Positions 11,978 to 23,393 are shown, counted from the stretch's first letter. The stretch is DNA of 64,000 nt from Darksidea phi (GCA_030770425.1 JASJFT010000028.1:186001-250000), one strand, 5' to 3'. Notes: generated by a model from the sequence alone, not told the origin. Numbers and translations: made by a program.

Positions 11978-13361
11978 CTACCGATTACCGGCTTCAAGTT
12001 GACCTGGCGTAGGCTGGGGGTTGGTATTGTTCTCCTCAGTGTTGCGGTTGCGGTTGCGGCTGAGCCAGGAAGACGGGGCGAGCCGCGACCGCCATCCCGA
12101 GGTCTGTTGGGCATTTACTTCTGGGGCTGGAGTAGATGCTTCCGTTGTGGTAGCTGTACGCTCCCGCCGGCCCGGACGGTTGAAGCTACCAAAGCCAAAT
12201 GCACTAGTCCCCGAGCGGCCGTTGTTGTTATTGCCATTATGTCGATCCACGTTGGAGATGATGATGATCCGAGATCGTGAAAAGGGATTGCCCCGGTAGG
12301 CAGCCTGGGGAGAGGTAGGCGACCTTAGACCAGCAGTATTCGAACGGCGACCGGAAGAGGCTTGCTCCGCATTTTCACCCTCAGGGCGAGGCTTTGGGAC
12401 ATAGTAGTCGGCCTTGCAAAGCGGGCAGCAAGCACGGCGACTCGTCAGCCATGGGTCAACGCAGCTTGCATGGAAGGCGTGACCGCACGTCAAGCCCCTC
12501 ACATCGTCGGCATCCTCCAAAGTATCTAGGCAGATAGCACATGTGTCGCCAGGCTCGGCCAACATCTCAGGTGCAGTGGCTGTGCGGATTGGATCATCAT
12601 CGTCCGACTCGTCGCCATCGTGGTCGTGGTCTGGTGTGGTCTCCTTGCCGGGAGCGAAGTGGCTCGCAGCAGTATCTGTCTCGACAAGCTCGACATGCTT
12701 TTCGCCTGTGCCTTTCTTCTCCGTCTTCTCCCCACTGTTCTCCCCCCGGGCGGATAAACTGGGTCGTGGTGAAGCAACGTCGACTGTTGAGGATGGCTTC
12801 ACAGCTTGGTCGTCGCGGGCTATAGACAGTGTGGTGGTAGGTCTCGGACTCGAAGCGCCGTCGTTTCGGACGGGATCTACAACGGCCTCCACATCCTTGA
12901 TGCTGTTGGCTCTACTCTGGGGCGCAGTAGCAATGCCTCCAGACGTTGGTAATCCTTCGGTCTCTCGGCTTGCCTTCCATTGCTTGTATTTGGTAAGAGG
13001 GAAACGTTCGTTGACTTCGTCCATGGTCATCAGCTTCTTTTCCCTCCGCCGCCTGTGTGGCCGGGGCATGGCCGTGAGGTCAATAGGCTCTCCATCTGCG
13101 GCGGCCCGAGCTGCACGGTTGCGTTGGTTGTAGCGGAAGCAGTACTTGACACCGACGATGATCCTACGAAACAATCATGTTAGACACACCCAGGCCATTG
13201 AGACGCACGACTCAGACGTACCAAAGATTGGTGAAGACAACGCCAAAGCCGAGGGCAACAAAGAAGAGCAACGGCGAGCTCGTCGGACCGCCATTGCTCC
13301 CACTGCCGCCGGACTGCCCGCCGGTGGGCGAGGGGACGGCTGTAGAGGTCGAGGAAGACAT
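11978..13361 (-). CDS. Membrane-anchored RING-H2 (E3 ubiquitin ligase-like) protein
   Basis: Two exons, 13361-13222 and 13163-11978, with a 58-bp intron (GTACGT..CGTAG), give 441 aa. The N-terminal segment is Gly/Ser/Thr-rich and leads into one membrane helix (SPLLFFVALGFGVVFTNLW, residues about 30-48). A basic juxtamembrane stretch follows. A long polar linker leads to a C3H2C3 RING at about 255-299 (CAICLDTL..CGHAFHASCVDPWL..CCPLC). The C-terminal tail is Asn/Arg/Ser-rich. The layout of short lumenal N-terminus, one helix and cytosolic RING-H2 matches fungal transmembrane E3 ligases. Substrate and organelle cannot be read from sequence. The first ATG of the open frame is chosen. The gene diverges from the cyclophilin gene. 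Confidence 0.85.
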
Positions 13362-14575
13362 TATGATTGGCAGGTTTCCATACGTCCACCACAATTGGTA
13401 GCGTGAACTGGCTAAAGAGGAATGGTTCTCGTCGCAGTATTTAGAGCGCAAGAGGCAGACGGTCGGTCGGTAAAAGTAGTGTCGCCGACCGGATGCGGAT
13501 GCGATGCGGCTGCGGGCGGCGTGCTATGTCTTACGCGGAACCGCGGGCGAGGTTGCGGGTCGAGAATAGTCTCGCGTGGGCGAAAGTTGTGTACGACGGG
13601 CAGGGCGTCGAGCGTGGTGGATGGTGACGGCGAGATGGGCGGCCGGGACGAGCTGAGCCGGGCGAGCGCGGGAGAGCGCTGGGGCTGTGAATTGGCGTGG
13701 GCGACAATGAGAAGAATCAGTGAAGGGGCACAACCACTGTCCAAGCCATTCCCTCCGACTGCGTGCAGACGTGCTGAGGGCGCTTGTATTGTCGGTTCGT
13801 GTGGCTCTCGCTGTCGAGGCTGGTGGGAAAGCAGGATGGGGACAAAGGAAGAGGAGAGAGGCTCGCTTCGACGCCAGCACCAATTGGGGCGTGTGGCTGC
13901 GACAATCCCGTGATGACAATTCACGCAGACGCCGGGTGAATGGCCGGGCGCAGGCAGTGGTTGAGGTCGACGAAAGGCAGCGAGCGCACGTTGCAGGCCG
14001 AGTGCGTTCCGACGTCGACAGCCGTCCAGGTCCACGGCCTCGTCCGTGGTTGATGTTGACGTGGATGTTGATGTCTGTGGGTCGTGTGGAGAGGAAGCTG
14101 GGGCGAACCCTCTGCTGTCTCATCCCCCAGCGCCCCAGCGCCCCCAGCGCCCCCAGTGCGATGACGGCCCGTCAGCGCGACGAATGCGAGATGCTATCGC
14201 TTGATTACAGTACCCGTCTTAGCCCTCGCATCTATCCACGACCGCGTGCTTCATGCATGCATATGCTCCACAGGGTGCTCTCGTGAGAACTGCCCAGAGA
14301 AGAAAATCAGGGCACGCTATCCCCATTGTACATGTACCCCGGCCCAAGGTTTGCATGCTAGTCCCTCGCCCTCGCCCGCTTGACCTTCCGGAGAGTCCCT
14401 CTGCCGCGTATCTGCCCCTCCCGCTCTGCACCAGCTGACGTCTACCCTCCCCCGGCTCCGCGGCAACATATCGCGCTTCACTGTGCGTCCAAGTCTGGCT
14501 GCGTGAGGCGGGTCTTAACGTCATCAGCACTTAATCAAAATCCTACGCCCTTGCTCACTTTGCACTGCCCCAACC
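13362..14575. promoter_or_regulatory. Divergent intergenic region, RING gene / cyclophilin H
   Basis: This 1.2-kb GC-rich region separates two divergent start codons and must contain both promoters. Long overlapping open frames on both strands between 13412 and 14123 are a product of high GC and show no domain. A short run of CAGCGCCCC-type direct repeats lies at about 14127-14158. No specific factor site is claimed. Confidence 0.5.
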
Positions 14576-15459
14576 ATGGCCGAGTCCGTCGAAGCCAATC
14601 CGGTCGTCTTTTTCGATGTCACGCTAGGAGGTACGCCCACATGCAGCTCTGACAGTTGTCTCGTCTCCATATTGCCGCGCGTATGGCCTGAGATTGTGGC
14701 AACATTATCCAAGTGGAAAACAGCTCTGGGAACCAGGTAGCTAACATGTGCGACAGGCGAAAAGCTGGGCAGGATCAAGATGGAGCTGTTCAAGAATGTG
14801 GTCCCGAAGACTGCTGAGAACTTCCGTCAGTTCTGCACCGGAGAGACCAAAAACAACCGAGGACAGCCGCAGGGCTACAAAGGATGTGGGTAACTCTGAG
14901 CCCCAAACGGTTTGTCTCGAGAGAATCTTCCAAGACGGTATTGCCTCTACAAGGTTTGCTGACTATACACCCCCACATCTAGCCAAGTTCCATCGTATTG
15001 TAAGTATACTTGTCACTCCAGTCTTACCGCCCCCCCATTCAACACTCACGCTCATTATTTAGATCAAAGGCTTTATGATCCAAGGAGGTGACTTCATCAA
15101 TGGCAATGGCACCGGCTCAAGAACGATATACGGTACGGAGAAATTCGCAGATGAAAACTTCAACCTAAAGCACGACGCCCCTGGGCTCCTCTCGATGGCG
15201 GCAAGTGACAATCCCGTCGTGCATGTCGGACTTCGTATTAACATATATATAGAACAGTGGTCCAAACTCAAATGGTTGCCAGTTCTTCATCATCACCGCT
15301 CCCGGCGGTACCCCGCATCTGAACGGTAAGCACGTCGTCTTTGGTAGGGTCGTTGATGGTATGGACGTTGTTACTAAGATCGAAAACACGCGGACGGTTG
15401 CGAACCCGGAGGGCAAGCCGGTGCAAGATGTTGCTATCGCGCAGTGCGGTGAGATGTGA
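14576..15459 (+). CDS. cyp3: Peptidyl-prolyl cis-trans isomerase H (cyclophilin)
   Basis: Five exons: 14576-14630, 14757-14885, 14983-14999 (17 nt), 15063-15200 and 15253-15459. Every phase closes, giving 181 aa. The product is a single cyclophilin domain: NPVVFFDV at the start, [51 protein letters not shown] and a terminal QCGEM as in PPIH. Active-site residues are present, including the FHR Arg, the QGGDF Gln and the QFF Phe. The expected role is proline isomerisation, with PPIH orthologues bound to the U4/U6-U5 snRNP. The last intron (15201-15252) starts with GC instead of GT (GCAAGT..TATAG). It is required, because no GT donor nearby restores the conserved frame. The exon 2 donor GTGGGT makes the conserved Ser of GYKGSKFH. 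Confidence 0.93.
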
Positions 15460-15904
15460 GCGCGCGGGCTGAAACAGTCGGCGCTTCATGGAACAAAACA
15501 TAGGCCTAGATCGGTGTAGCAACGGATCTGAGAAGAAGGGCTACCGAGAACCTGGCATGTCATGCTCCAGGCTCTCGAGAAGCTTTGAAGAGCATGGACA
15601 CAAGTAGCAGACTCCTGAAAGATGCCCTCCAAAGCATCCGAGTGGGCAATGACTACAGACAATATCTCAAAGCTCCTAATTCAGACGCGAGGAGAGTAGT
15701 CAACGCGACTGCACGTGACGTTGGCGCACAGGCCACTGAAAAGTTGAATTGCCAAGCCCACACTGCACGCGAGCAGATCCCCGCCCCAGCGACATCCTCA
15801 CCGTCTATCGTATTTTCACCTCCACTCGCAATACGGTCACACGCACTCTTTCCCCCTCCTCCACTGCCGGTCCGATGTAATCTCACAGATTGCGGTCCTT
15901 CAAC

Positions 15905-17929
15905 ATGGTATCTCTCGCTTCAACCGGGAGAGCTCCTGGCGCCATCGCTCCCAGCGTTGGCGGCAGCCTTAAGCGCAAGCAGCCCGATGCCAACTACGAC
16001 AAAGATATCATTCTGTCGAGCCAGACCAAACGCCGCCGCGTAACATTTGACCCCGAGGTTGATGTGTGCATACTAGCCGACCCAAATGAGAAGAGTCTGG
16101 AGTTGGTAGGGGAGGAGGTCCAGCGCGCTCTTCAGAAGCATGCGGTCGGCGACACTATTACTTATGACCACATACGGGCCTTGTTCACGGAAAAGCCTAC
16201 CTCCTCCAATGCCCCTTTAACTCGCTTGCTTCACAAGTACATTGTTGCCCTCACAAACAATGCACCCCTCCTTGATCATAGGCGCCGAGGCATGGTCCAT
16301 GCCATCATCGATTGTAGCTGGGTTGCCCGCAACGAGCACTTTGTGCGCTCTTACCGACGCTTCCTGAGTTCATTACTCTCAGTACAGCCGGGCTATACTT
16401 CCACCGTTCTCTCCATGCTGGTGAACATGTTCATCGAGATACCCTCGCCGACCATGCGTCAGCAAGACGACCCTAAAATCCAGCGCACGCAAATACACTC
16501 CCGGATACATGAATGCCTTCAACACATCCTCCGACAAAACTCAATGAACAGCACGCATCTCGCCCATACAATCACTGAAGCATTTCCGTTCCCGACCGAC
16601 ACTTCGAAAGCACACGAGCAATATATCAGGAACATTCTCAAAGTCACCGAGTATTGTCCGGAACTCAAGGGCGAGATACTTTCACTCATCATGGATAAGC
16701 TTGTCAAGATTGACGTGCAACTTCAAGTAGACATGGACGATTTGGATGACGATATCGAGGATCGCCTACTTGAAGATACGACTGCCGATATCGACGAGGA
16801 CGACGATGGAAGTGACAACGACTCTGTCTCGAGTGAGGAGAGTCTGAATGCCGAGGAGAGACACATAAAGGACTTGAAAGAGTCGGTCACAAAGCTGGAC
16901 AACATTATGGATCTTCTTTTCTCCCACTACGACTCCATCTTTGCCAAGGGCAACCTCGCTGACATTGACGAAACGTTTGAGAGCCTCCTTTCACAGTTTG
17001 CGAACATTATATTACCTACATACCGCTCGCGACATACCCAATTCCTCCTTTTCCACTTTAGTCAGACCTCATCCGATCTTATGGAACGCTTTGCGGGATG
17101 CTGCTCTCACCTTGCGTTCGATCCTGGCCGGCCCCACATCCTCCGTGTCGCTGCCGCGGCCTATCTCGCTTCCTTCATTGCCCGAGGCGCCCATGTTCCC
17201 GGACCTGTCGTTCGCGACGTTTTCGATCTGCTCTGTCACCACCTCGAAACCTTACGCATAGCGCACGAGCCGAGCTGCAAGGGTCCCGATCTTCGTCGCT
17301 ATGGTACATATTACGCCGTCTCCCAAGCACTTCTCTATGCCTTTTGCTTCCGATGGCGCGACCTCGTCGTCACACCCGACGGTCTTCCCCCAACCGACGA
17401 AGATATCATTTATCATGAAGGCGACTATACCTGGCACAACTCGATCCATGACACCTTGCGTCGTAACATCTACTCGAAACTCAATCCACTCAAGATCTGC
17501 GCTTCATCCATCGTGCAGCAATTTGCGCGTATGGCACATCATCTTCATTTCGTTTACGTCTTCCCTTTGCTCGAGACGAATAAGAGGGTACGGCTTGCGC
17601 GGACCGTGGGCGGTTATATGGATGGTGTTGGGGCAAGAGAAACGGCACTTACAATGAAGAGGGGTGAAGAAGGGTTCTTGCTGGACGCCTATTTTCCTTT
17701 TGATCCGTATGGTCTCCCGCGGAGTAAGAGGTGGATGGTGGGGGATTATGTGGAGTGGAAACCTATCCCTGGAATGCCGGTCGAGAGGGATGAAGATGAT
17801 GAAGATGATGAAGAGGAAGACGAGGATGAGAGCGAAAGCGAAGACGACGATAGTGAGACGGACAGCCACATTGGCGGGGATGGGCAAGACGACCTAGACG
17901 ATGGGAGCGGCACAGATGCGAGCTCTTAG
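15905..17929 (+). CDS. RRN3: RNA polymerase I transcription initiation factor Rrn3
   Basis: A single uninterrupted exon of 674 codons. The first ATG is at 15905. A basic N-terminal KRKQPDANYDKD and TKRRRVTFDP region precedes the helical HEAT-like body with RALFTEKPTSSNAPLTRLLHKYI, FVRSYRRFLSSLL and CSWVARNEHF. A conserved segment near residues 385-560 includes RFAGCCSHLAFDPGRPHILR, AAAAYLASFIARG and ALLYAFCFRW. It is followed by INPLKICASSIVQQFAR-like sequence (here LNPLKICASSIVQQFA) and the C-terminal FPFDPYGLPRSKRW. These are characteristic of Rrn3/TIF-IA, which bridges Pol I to core factor at the rDNA promoter. There are two acidic tracts, one internal (about 285-320) and one at the end, the latter almost all Asp, Glu and Ser. 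Intron-free structure contrasts with its neighbours. Confidence 0.92.
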   Translation: MVSLASTGRAPGAIAPSVGGSLKRKQPDANYDKDIILSSQTKRRRVTFDPEVDVCILADPNEKSLELVGEEVQRALQKHAVGDTITYDHIRALFTEKPTSSNAPLTRLLHKYIVALTNNAPLLDHRRRGMVHAIIDCSWVARNEHFVRSYRRFLSSLLSVQPGYTSTVLSMLVNMFIEIPSPTMRQQDDPKIQRTQIHSRIHECLQHILRQNSMNSTHLAHTITEAFPFPTDTSKAHEQYIRNILKVTEYCPELKGEILSLIMDKLVKIDVQLQVDMDDLDDDIEDRLLEDTTADIDEDDDGSDNDSVSSEESLNAEERHIKDLKESVTKLDNIMDLLFSHYDSIFAKGNLADIDETFESLLSQFANIILPTYRSRHTQFLLFHFSQTSSDLMERFAGCCSHLAFDPGRPHILRVAAAAYLASFIARGAHVPGPVVRDVFDLLCHHLETLRIAHEPSCKGPDLRRYGTYYAVSQALLYAFCFRWRDLVVTPDGLPPTDEDIIYHEGDYTWHNSIHDTLRRNIYSKLNPLKICASSIVQQFARMAHHLHFVYVFPLLETNKRVRLARTVGGYMDGVGARETALTMKRGEEGFLLDAYFPFDPYGLPRSKRWMVGDYVEWKPIPGMPVERDEDDEDDEEEDEDESESEDDDSETDSHIGGDGQDDLDDGSGTDASS

Positions 17930-18601
17930 AAGGAGCTATTTTCTTGTTTCTCTTTTGCATCAGTTGGCGCTGGGAAAAGTACGATGCATGTACTGGATCT
18001 AGGATACCCCAGAGCGGCGGTCTTGGCTTGGTCTCGGTGTATATGGTTCGATTTACTATCTTCTCTGGCCATGATGAATACGGATAGGATGCGGATAAGG
18101 ATACGGATGCATTGGATATCTGGATGTGGATAAAAAGATTTATACAATCAAACAGTTCAAGACATTCGCCCTTCTCGAATGCAGCTTACATGTCATCATG
18201 GTATCATCGTCGTTCATGTATAGCGCGCGTACCGCAACTACCATCAGCTCAGTACCCAGACATGGTGTTTCGAGATTGCCATTGACTTGATTTAAAAATT
18301 TGTTCGAATTCAGTGGTGTATAATGCCCGACCCAGAAGTCGATCCTTCCCCCCCTTGCCCATAAAACTAGAACCATGCATCGCGAAGAGGTATCCCTAGC
18401 CGTCCTTTCCAAACGCCGAGACTAATGTCCTGTATCGAAAATGCCGTTTCTGCGCAATGCAAAACCCATACGCTTCGCGATGCCCTCCCTAAACGCCGGA
18501 ACCCAAAACGAACGAAGGGTTGCCTACAGAATCCGTATCGCGATAAGTTTCCTAAGCCTAGCAAGATTGCAGACCCGAACACCGAGGCAAAGAAGACCTA
18601 C
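17930..18601. other. Convergent 3' region with a short GGATA-type repeat
   Basis: These 672 bases lie between convergent RRN3 and the kinase gene. A degenerate GGATA/GGATGC direct repeat lies at about 18076-18133. The minus-strand sequence just below 18602 could hold a short extra last exon of the kinase gene (see findings). No independent gene seen. Confidence 0.45.
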
Positions 18602-21600
18602 TTACGTCCTCGTCGCCCTGACCGTCCCTTGCACATCCGTTTCGCCACCTTCCTCCGGGAACTCCTCCAGCAATTTAACATCTAACTTGACATCCTCGAG
18701 CTTCATTGCCTTCAACAAGTCCCGACTAGCCCTTAATCCGTCTCTCAACTCAACACTACTCTTCCAGAGCGCATTCTGTAGCAGCAACGGATCGGTATCT
18801 ACGCCCAACATCGCCTCAACACTAGGTCCCCTCGGAACAGGGAAGTCAACAAGCGGCTTTCCATTAGGACCTACTGAGACGCGGACAGGGCGAGGGTAGT
18901 CATCATATGCGGTATCTGTGGTATAGGCATCGTCTGTGTCGGAGGAGCGCGGGTCCTCGTCTCGGCTATCTGTACGGCGTGAGCGGAGGTTGTACCGGCT
19001 ACGGCTGAGTGCTAATTTCTCAAGGTTGTCCCATGCTTCGTCGATGTCCGAGTCAACAGAAGCGTCGGTAGAGACACTCATGGGAGGTGACTCGTCACTG
19101 CCAAGAGCGTAGGCTGCAGAATGCGACCAGCCGTCCCAGATGAGGTGCTGTGAGCGCTGGTTTGCGCGGTGGTAGGCGTTGTGGGGTGGTGGCTTGACCT
19201 GCGCTTGCATTTGGGAGGCCGAGGAGACACCGCGAGCGTGCATGCTTGGGTGGTGCGGGTCCTGGTTCGTTGGGTGGCCTTGCTCGTCGTATTGCTGGGG
19301 TGTGAGCAAACCGGGTATGGGGTGATTAGGTTCGGATTGTGATTTCATGTGGTAAGAGGCCCGGTTGTTGTTCTGCGACAGGTTTACTTGGTCTTCCAAG
19401 TTGAATGGGTTTTCGTTGAGTTGCTCCATCCCAGCTGTATAGGTCGCGGTCGAGCCCGAATCCGCGGTGGACGGTCGGAGGTCGTCGACCATAGCCATGT
19501 CTAGGTCAATTATCGAGGCTCGCAGCGGAGACGCTGGCGCTGAGTTGATGGAAGGATAGTCGTCAAATGAGCCTGGAGGCTCAGTCATGGCATGTCTCAA
19601 CCCCGGGCGAAAGCCGGGTCCGAGTGTAGGTGACGATGAGAAGTTTGGGCCTTGATCCGTAGAACCAACATCCTCCTCCTCCACTGGGGAGCGCATAGGA
19701 AAGACAAAGTCCCGTGTCTTGCGATTATCTTCCGGCGGTGCTGCCGCCGGCGCCGGCGCCGGAAAAGTCCAGTCCTTCGTCTCGCGACGCGAGTTTCTTT
19801 GATTTTGATTATTTGCTTCTGCCATAGCCGCACTAAATGTCCACTCCCTGGTCGCTCTGTTTGGCTTAGTTACCGCAGGTGGAAATCTGAAGTCCTGTGT
19901 TTTTCGATTGGGTGGCTCTTCAATCATGCTTGGGAACTTCCAATCCCGTGTAGCTCGATTTTGATTTTCATTCCCAGTAGGAAATTTCCAATCTCGTGTT
20001 GCTCGATTTTGGTTTTCGTTTGCTTTTGGAAACGTCCAGTCTTGTGTCCGTCTATTCGACTGGTCGTTTGACAAAGGGAATTTCCAGTCACGTGTAGCTC
20101 TCTTGGTGAGTTCATCCTGATCAAAGCTATCTCGCTCCTCGTCTTCCATTTGCATCTCGCGGAGCAGCTTCTGCACACGGTGCGCCTTGAGGGTAGGTAC
20201 CTCCCCTAAATCGATACTGGGCAGATCGACGGTAGTAGGGGCGGCGAAATCTAGATCAATGACTGTCTCTCGATTCGGCGCTCCGGGATTGAAGTCACGG
20301 AGAATGAGATCCGAAGGTGGTCGACCATTGCCGCCACTGTCCATCGTACTATATCGGTAAGGGGTCAAGCTTTGGTCGAAAAGTCGATTCAGACGGTTCC
20401 CAGCCCGGTTGATAGCTTCCTCCTTGATGGAAGCTTGCAACTTCGCAAATCTATCCTCGTCGTCGGGCGGGGCATTTATGCCCGTAAAGGGCTGGCCGGG
20501 AGCTGTGAAAGGATCGGGGAACGCCCTCGACAGTCTGTTTCCGAACTCATCACTGGTACTGAATGTCCAATCATCCTCGTCCTCGTCTTCAGGTGCTAGC
20601 GGATCGGGCGCTTGGGCTCCGTATGGATTAAATAGCGAGGCACGGGCACCGCCTTCGTGTTCCCACTTGTAGTAATCCTCGACGAGCTTGACCAGCATGA
20701 CGGTTGGGTACATCTTCACAGAATTGGCGAGGAAGGGATGCTCTAAGAGCTCGTCCGCACTGGGTCGGTCCTGTGGGTTTGTTTGGAAGACAAAAGCGAC
20801 GAAGTCTTTGAGCTCTTGTGAGTGTCGTTCGCCTTCTAGTACCGGGACTCCACTGTTGGGGAGATCAAACGGGAGCACCCTGTGAAATGGTGGAAAACCA
20901 GTGGCCATCTCATAGAGTGTGCATCCATAAGCCCAAATATCAACTTCCGATGCGTAAAGAATCTTGTTTGGTGTAGATCTACTATGTGGATCTGCGTCTT
21001 TGACCCATTCCTTCTGGAGCTCCGGTGCCATCCAGTTGGGTGTACCCACAATGGTTGATCGTTTGTTAACCGCAGGCTCAAGTATACCAGAGACGCCAAA
21101 GTCGCACAACTGCACCCGGCCATCCTCGAGAATCAAGATGTTGTTACCTAGAGGAGATTAGAAACTGTGTGATGCAGTGAAGGATGCTGTAGTCACATAC
21201 ACTTCAGATCCCTGTGCAAAACACCAGCCTCATGGATGTATTTCAGCCCAAGAGCCAGCTCGCGTGCGATTGGAATGATGAATTTCTCCTCCAGCCCAAA
21301 AGGCTCCTTGATCATGCACGGCTTCATTAACGTGGCCACGCTGCCACCACTAGCGTACTCGCTGACAATCCACAACTCGTTGTGCACTGATCGAGCTTCC
21401 TCGATGATGTTCACATATGGTCGTGCCTTGCTATCTCTTAGTTGCTGGAGGATGTCGATCTCCTTGAGCGTCTCGGAAAGATTTTTCGTTGTCATTTCCT
21501 CATAGTCGACTTTATCGATATCAATGATCTTGATCGCAACCAGACCACCTGTATTGCGGTTCTGCCCCTTGAAGACGCGGCCATATGAGCCCTTGCCGAT

Positions 21601-22311
21601 AAGTTCATAGAAATCGTATGGTGGGGGCTCATCACCACTACGCTTGGCTCTTTCAGCGACCAGGGCTTCCATCTCCTTCGCTTGCTGCACGGCACGGGCT
21701 TTGGTGCTAGCCACAGGCGGCTGCAGTCGTGCCGGCTCCATGGTCTTAAGATTTTCTAAAATGCTCAAGGCGCCTAGAGTGGTGATGGCCTGTTCAAGCG
21801 CAAACGGTGACTCCGGTATGCCAGTGAGAGGTGTTTCGTGTCCACTTCCGTGTCGCTCGGCACCGTTCGCACCTGGTTTGAATTGCGGCTGGCGAGTTGG
21901 CAGCGGAAGCCAGAACTTGGCGGGGTCGGATATGGAGTGTATATGACGAGGATGGGGGGGCGCGGTGTCACGTAGACTGCCAGAGGGACTTGAGGTCGTG
22001 GAAGCAACGCTAAAAATGGATGGCGGCGGGGACACCTCTCCGAGGACGGTACTAGACGAAGGCGGGATCACGGGATTGCGAGGATGTGGGATCGGTCGCG
22101 ATATCGAGGCCTTCTCAATTGACTTGCGTGGGGTCTTCTTGTATCCGACTGTAGCTGTTAGCTTGCTCATTGAGAACCCACGCTTTGGTCGCGCGCGCTG
22201 CGATGCTTCCGACGGTGGCGAGACCACGCTCTCCCTGCTATCGAGCCACAAATCTGCATCGAGGTGCGCAAGGTCGCCCACGCTCGTCTTCGAGCGCTTG
22301 AGTTTGCTCAT
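18602..22311 (-). CDS. Ste20-group (germinal-centre kinase type) Ser/Thr protein kinase with C-terminal WKFP repeat array
   Basis: Exons 22311-21201 and 21147-18602 flank a 53-bp intron (GTATGT..CTCTAG) and give 1218 aa. A Ser/Pro-rich N-terminus of about 230 residues precedes the kinase domain (about 232-500). It has the glycine loop GKGSYGRVF, the VAIK lysine (about 261), HRDLKCNNIL, DFG and the GCK-type activation segment GTPNWMAPE. The insert before subdomain IX is DPHSRSTPNK. The long tail is acidic and polar and carries eight copies of a motif like RATRDWKFP between about 20110 and 19685. Fungal GCKs of this layout act in polarity and septation signalling. An MST-1-like kinase is possible, but SID-1/NAK1 cannot be excluded. 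The stop codon lies in a perfect GTAAGT donor, so the C-terminus may differ. Confidence 0.88.
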
Positions 22312-22865
22312 GGCGTCTCGAAGCGCAGCATGTCACGGAGTGTTGGATTGCCGCAGCCGTTGTCGGTGGAAACAGAAAAGGAAACTCGACTTACAGCTGT
22401 GCGTGTGAAGGTGAATGTGCCTCTAGCGTCATCTAAGGTGAATGAGACTCATAGTTGCTGGGCCGTAGTCGGTGTGAAGCGGAGTTTGCACTCCAACGGT
22501 GTCCACTCTTCCACTTCCGCGCTCCAGCGCTCGAAGCGCAACATTAAACACGAAAGAGACAACAAAATGCACATTAATCGGCAATACGAGAAGGCGTGAG
22601 GAAGAAGGTTGCTGGTCTGCGGAAGATTGATCGAGTTGGGACACAAACTCGCAGGGTCCGTCTGATGCGGTTCCGGACGTCGGCTAAGCTTTTCACCGCT
22701 GCATAGCCTAATGCCACCTTAAATTCATTAGGCTAGACGGTTCCCACGAGCCACCATTGACATCATCGGAACGCCACAGGCCATCATGATCAACTTACTG
22801 TTCTAGGATTCTGGGTCAGACCCACCGTCTCTCAACGATACTTGATAGATTGACATTTTTCAAAG
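22312..22865. promoter_or_regulatory. Divergent upstream region, kinase / small Gly-rich protein
   Basis: These 554 bases lie between divergent start codons at 22311 and 22866. They should contain both promoters. No TATA box or specific site is obvious, and short open frames on both strands look fortuitous. Confidence 0.4.
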
Positions 22866-23393
22866 ATGCCTCCCAAAGCACAACCCACAAAGCCGCTTCC
22901 CAAAACGCACGTCACGAAGCCGCTTTCCCAAACGCAAACCAAGAAGCCGCTCCCGAAAACGCAGCCTCCCAAGAAGCAGCCACAGCCAACAGAGCAAACG
23001 TCCTGGCTTACACGCACCACCAACACCGCTGCATCTGGCGTGGGCAGCTTTGCCGGTGCCATCGTCTCGGCAGCAGGCAATGGTATAGCGGGCGCCGGCA
23101 AGGGTGCGGGCTCGAGGTATGCCCAATCTAATCACCATTCTTCTTCTCGAGTCAAGCAACTAATAACACGCAGCCTCGCAAATACGTCCCGCGGTTGGGG
23201 CGACGCAGTCCGCGAATATGGCAATTCCATAAAGGACGTGACTGGCGCAAGTGGCTCGCGGGCCACCACGAAAACGAACCCATTGGGTCTGGCGAGCACC
23301 GGAGGTGGAGCAAAAGCTGTGATGGCGTCAAGGCCTGGGTTTACGGGCGGAGCGAACAAAGGTGGAAGTGGGAGCAATCCTTTGGGTCTGTAG
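22866..23393 (+). CDS. Small Lys/Pro- and Gly-rich hypothetical protein (156 aa)
   Basis: Exons 22866-23116 and 23174-23393 are joined across a 57-bp intron with GTATGC donor, ACTAATAAC branch site and CGCAG acceptor. The intron length is a multiple of three, so retention would leave the frame open. The strong branch site argues for splicing. The N-terminal third is a repeat-like KPLPKTQ segment (five imperfect copies of K-P-L-P/S-x-T). A Gly/Ala-rich stretch SFAGAIVSAAGNGIAGAGKG and a short helix, SRGWGDAVREYGNSIKDVTG, follow. The end is NPLGL, repeated twice. The family is not recognised; similar Gly-rich small proteins are common in ascomycetes. Confidence 0.6.
   Translation: MPPKAQPTKPLPKTHVTKPLSQTQTKKPLPKTQPPKKQPQPTEQTSWLTRTTNTAASGVGSFAGAIVSAAGNGIAGAGKGAGSRYAQSNHHSSSRVKQLITRSLANTSRGWGDAVREYGNSIKDVTGASGSRATTKTNPLGLASTGGGAKAVMASRPGFTGGANKGGSGSNPLGL

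Noticed and set aside
13412..14123. Overlapping long open frames on both strands between the RING and cyclophilin genes
   Set aside because: High GC makes stops rare; no domain, no splice logic, and frames overlap on both strands in a divergent promoter.
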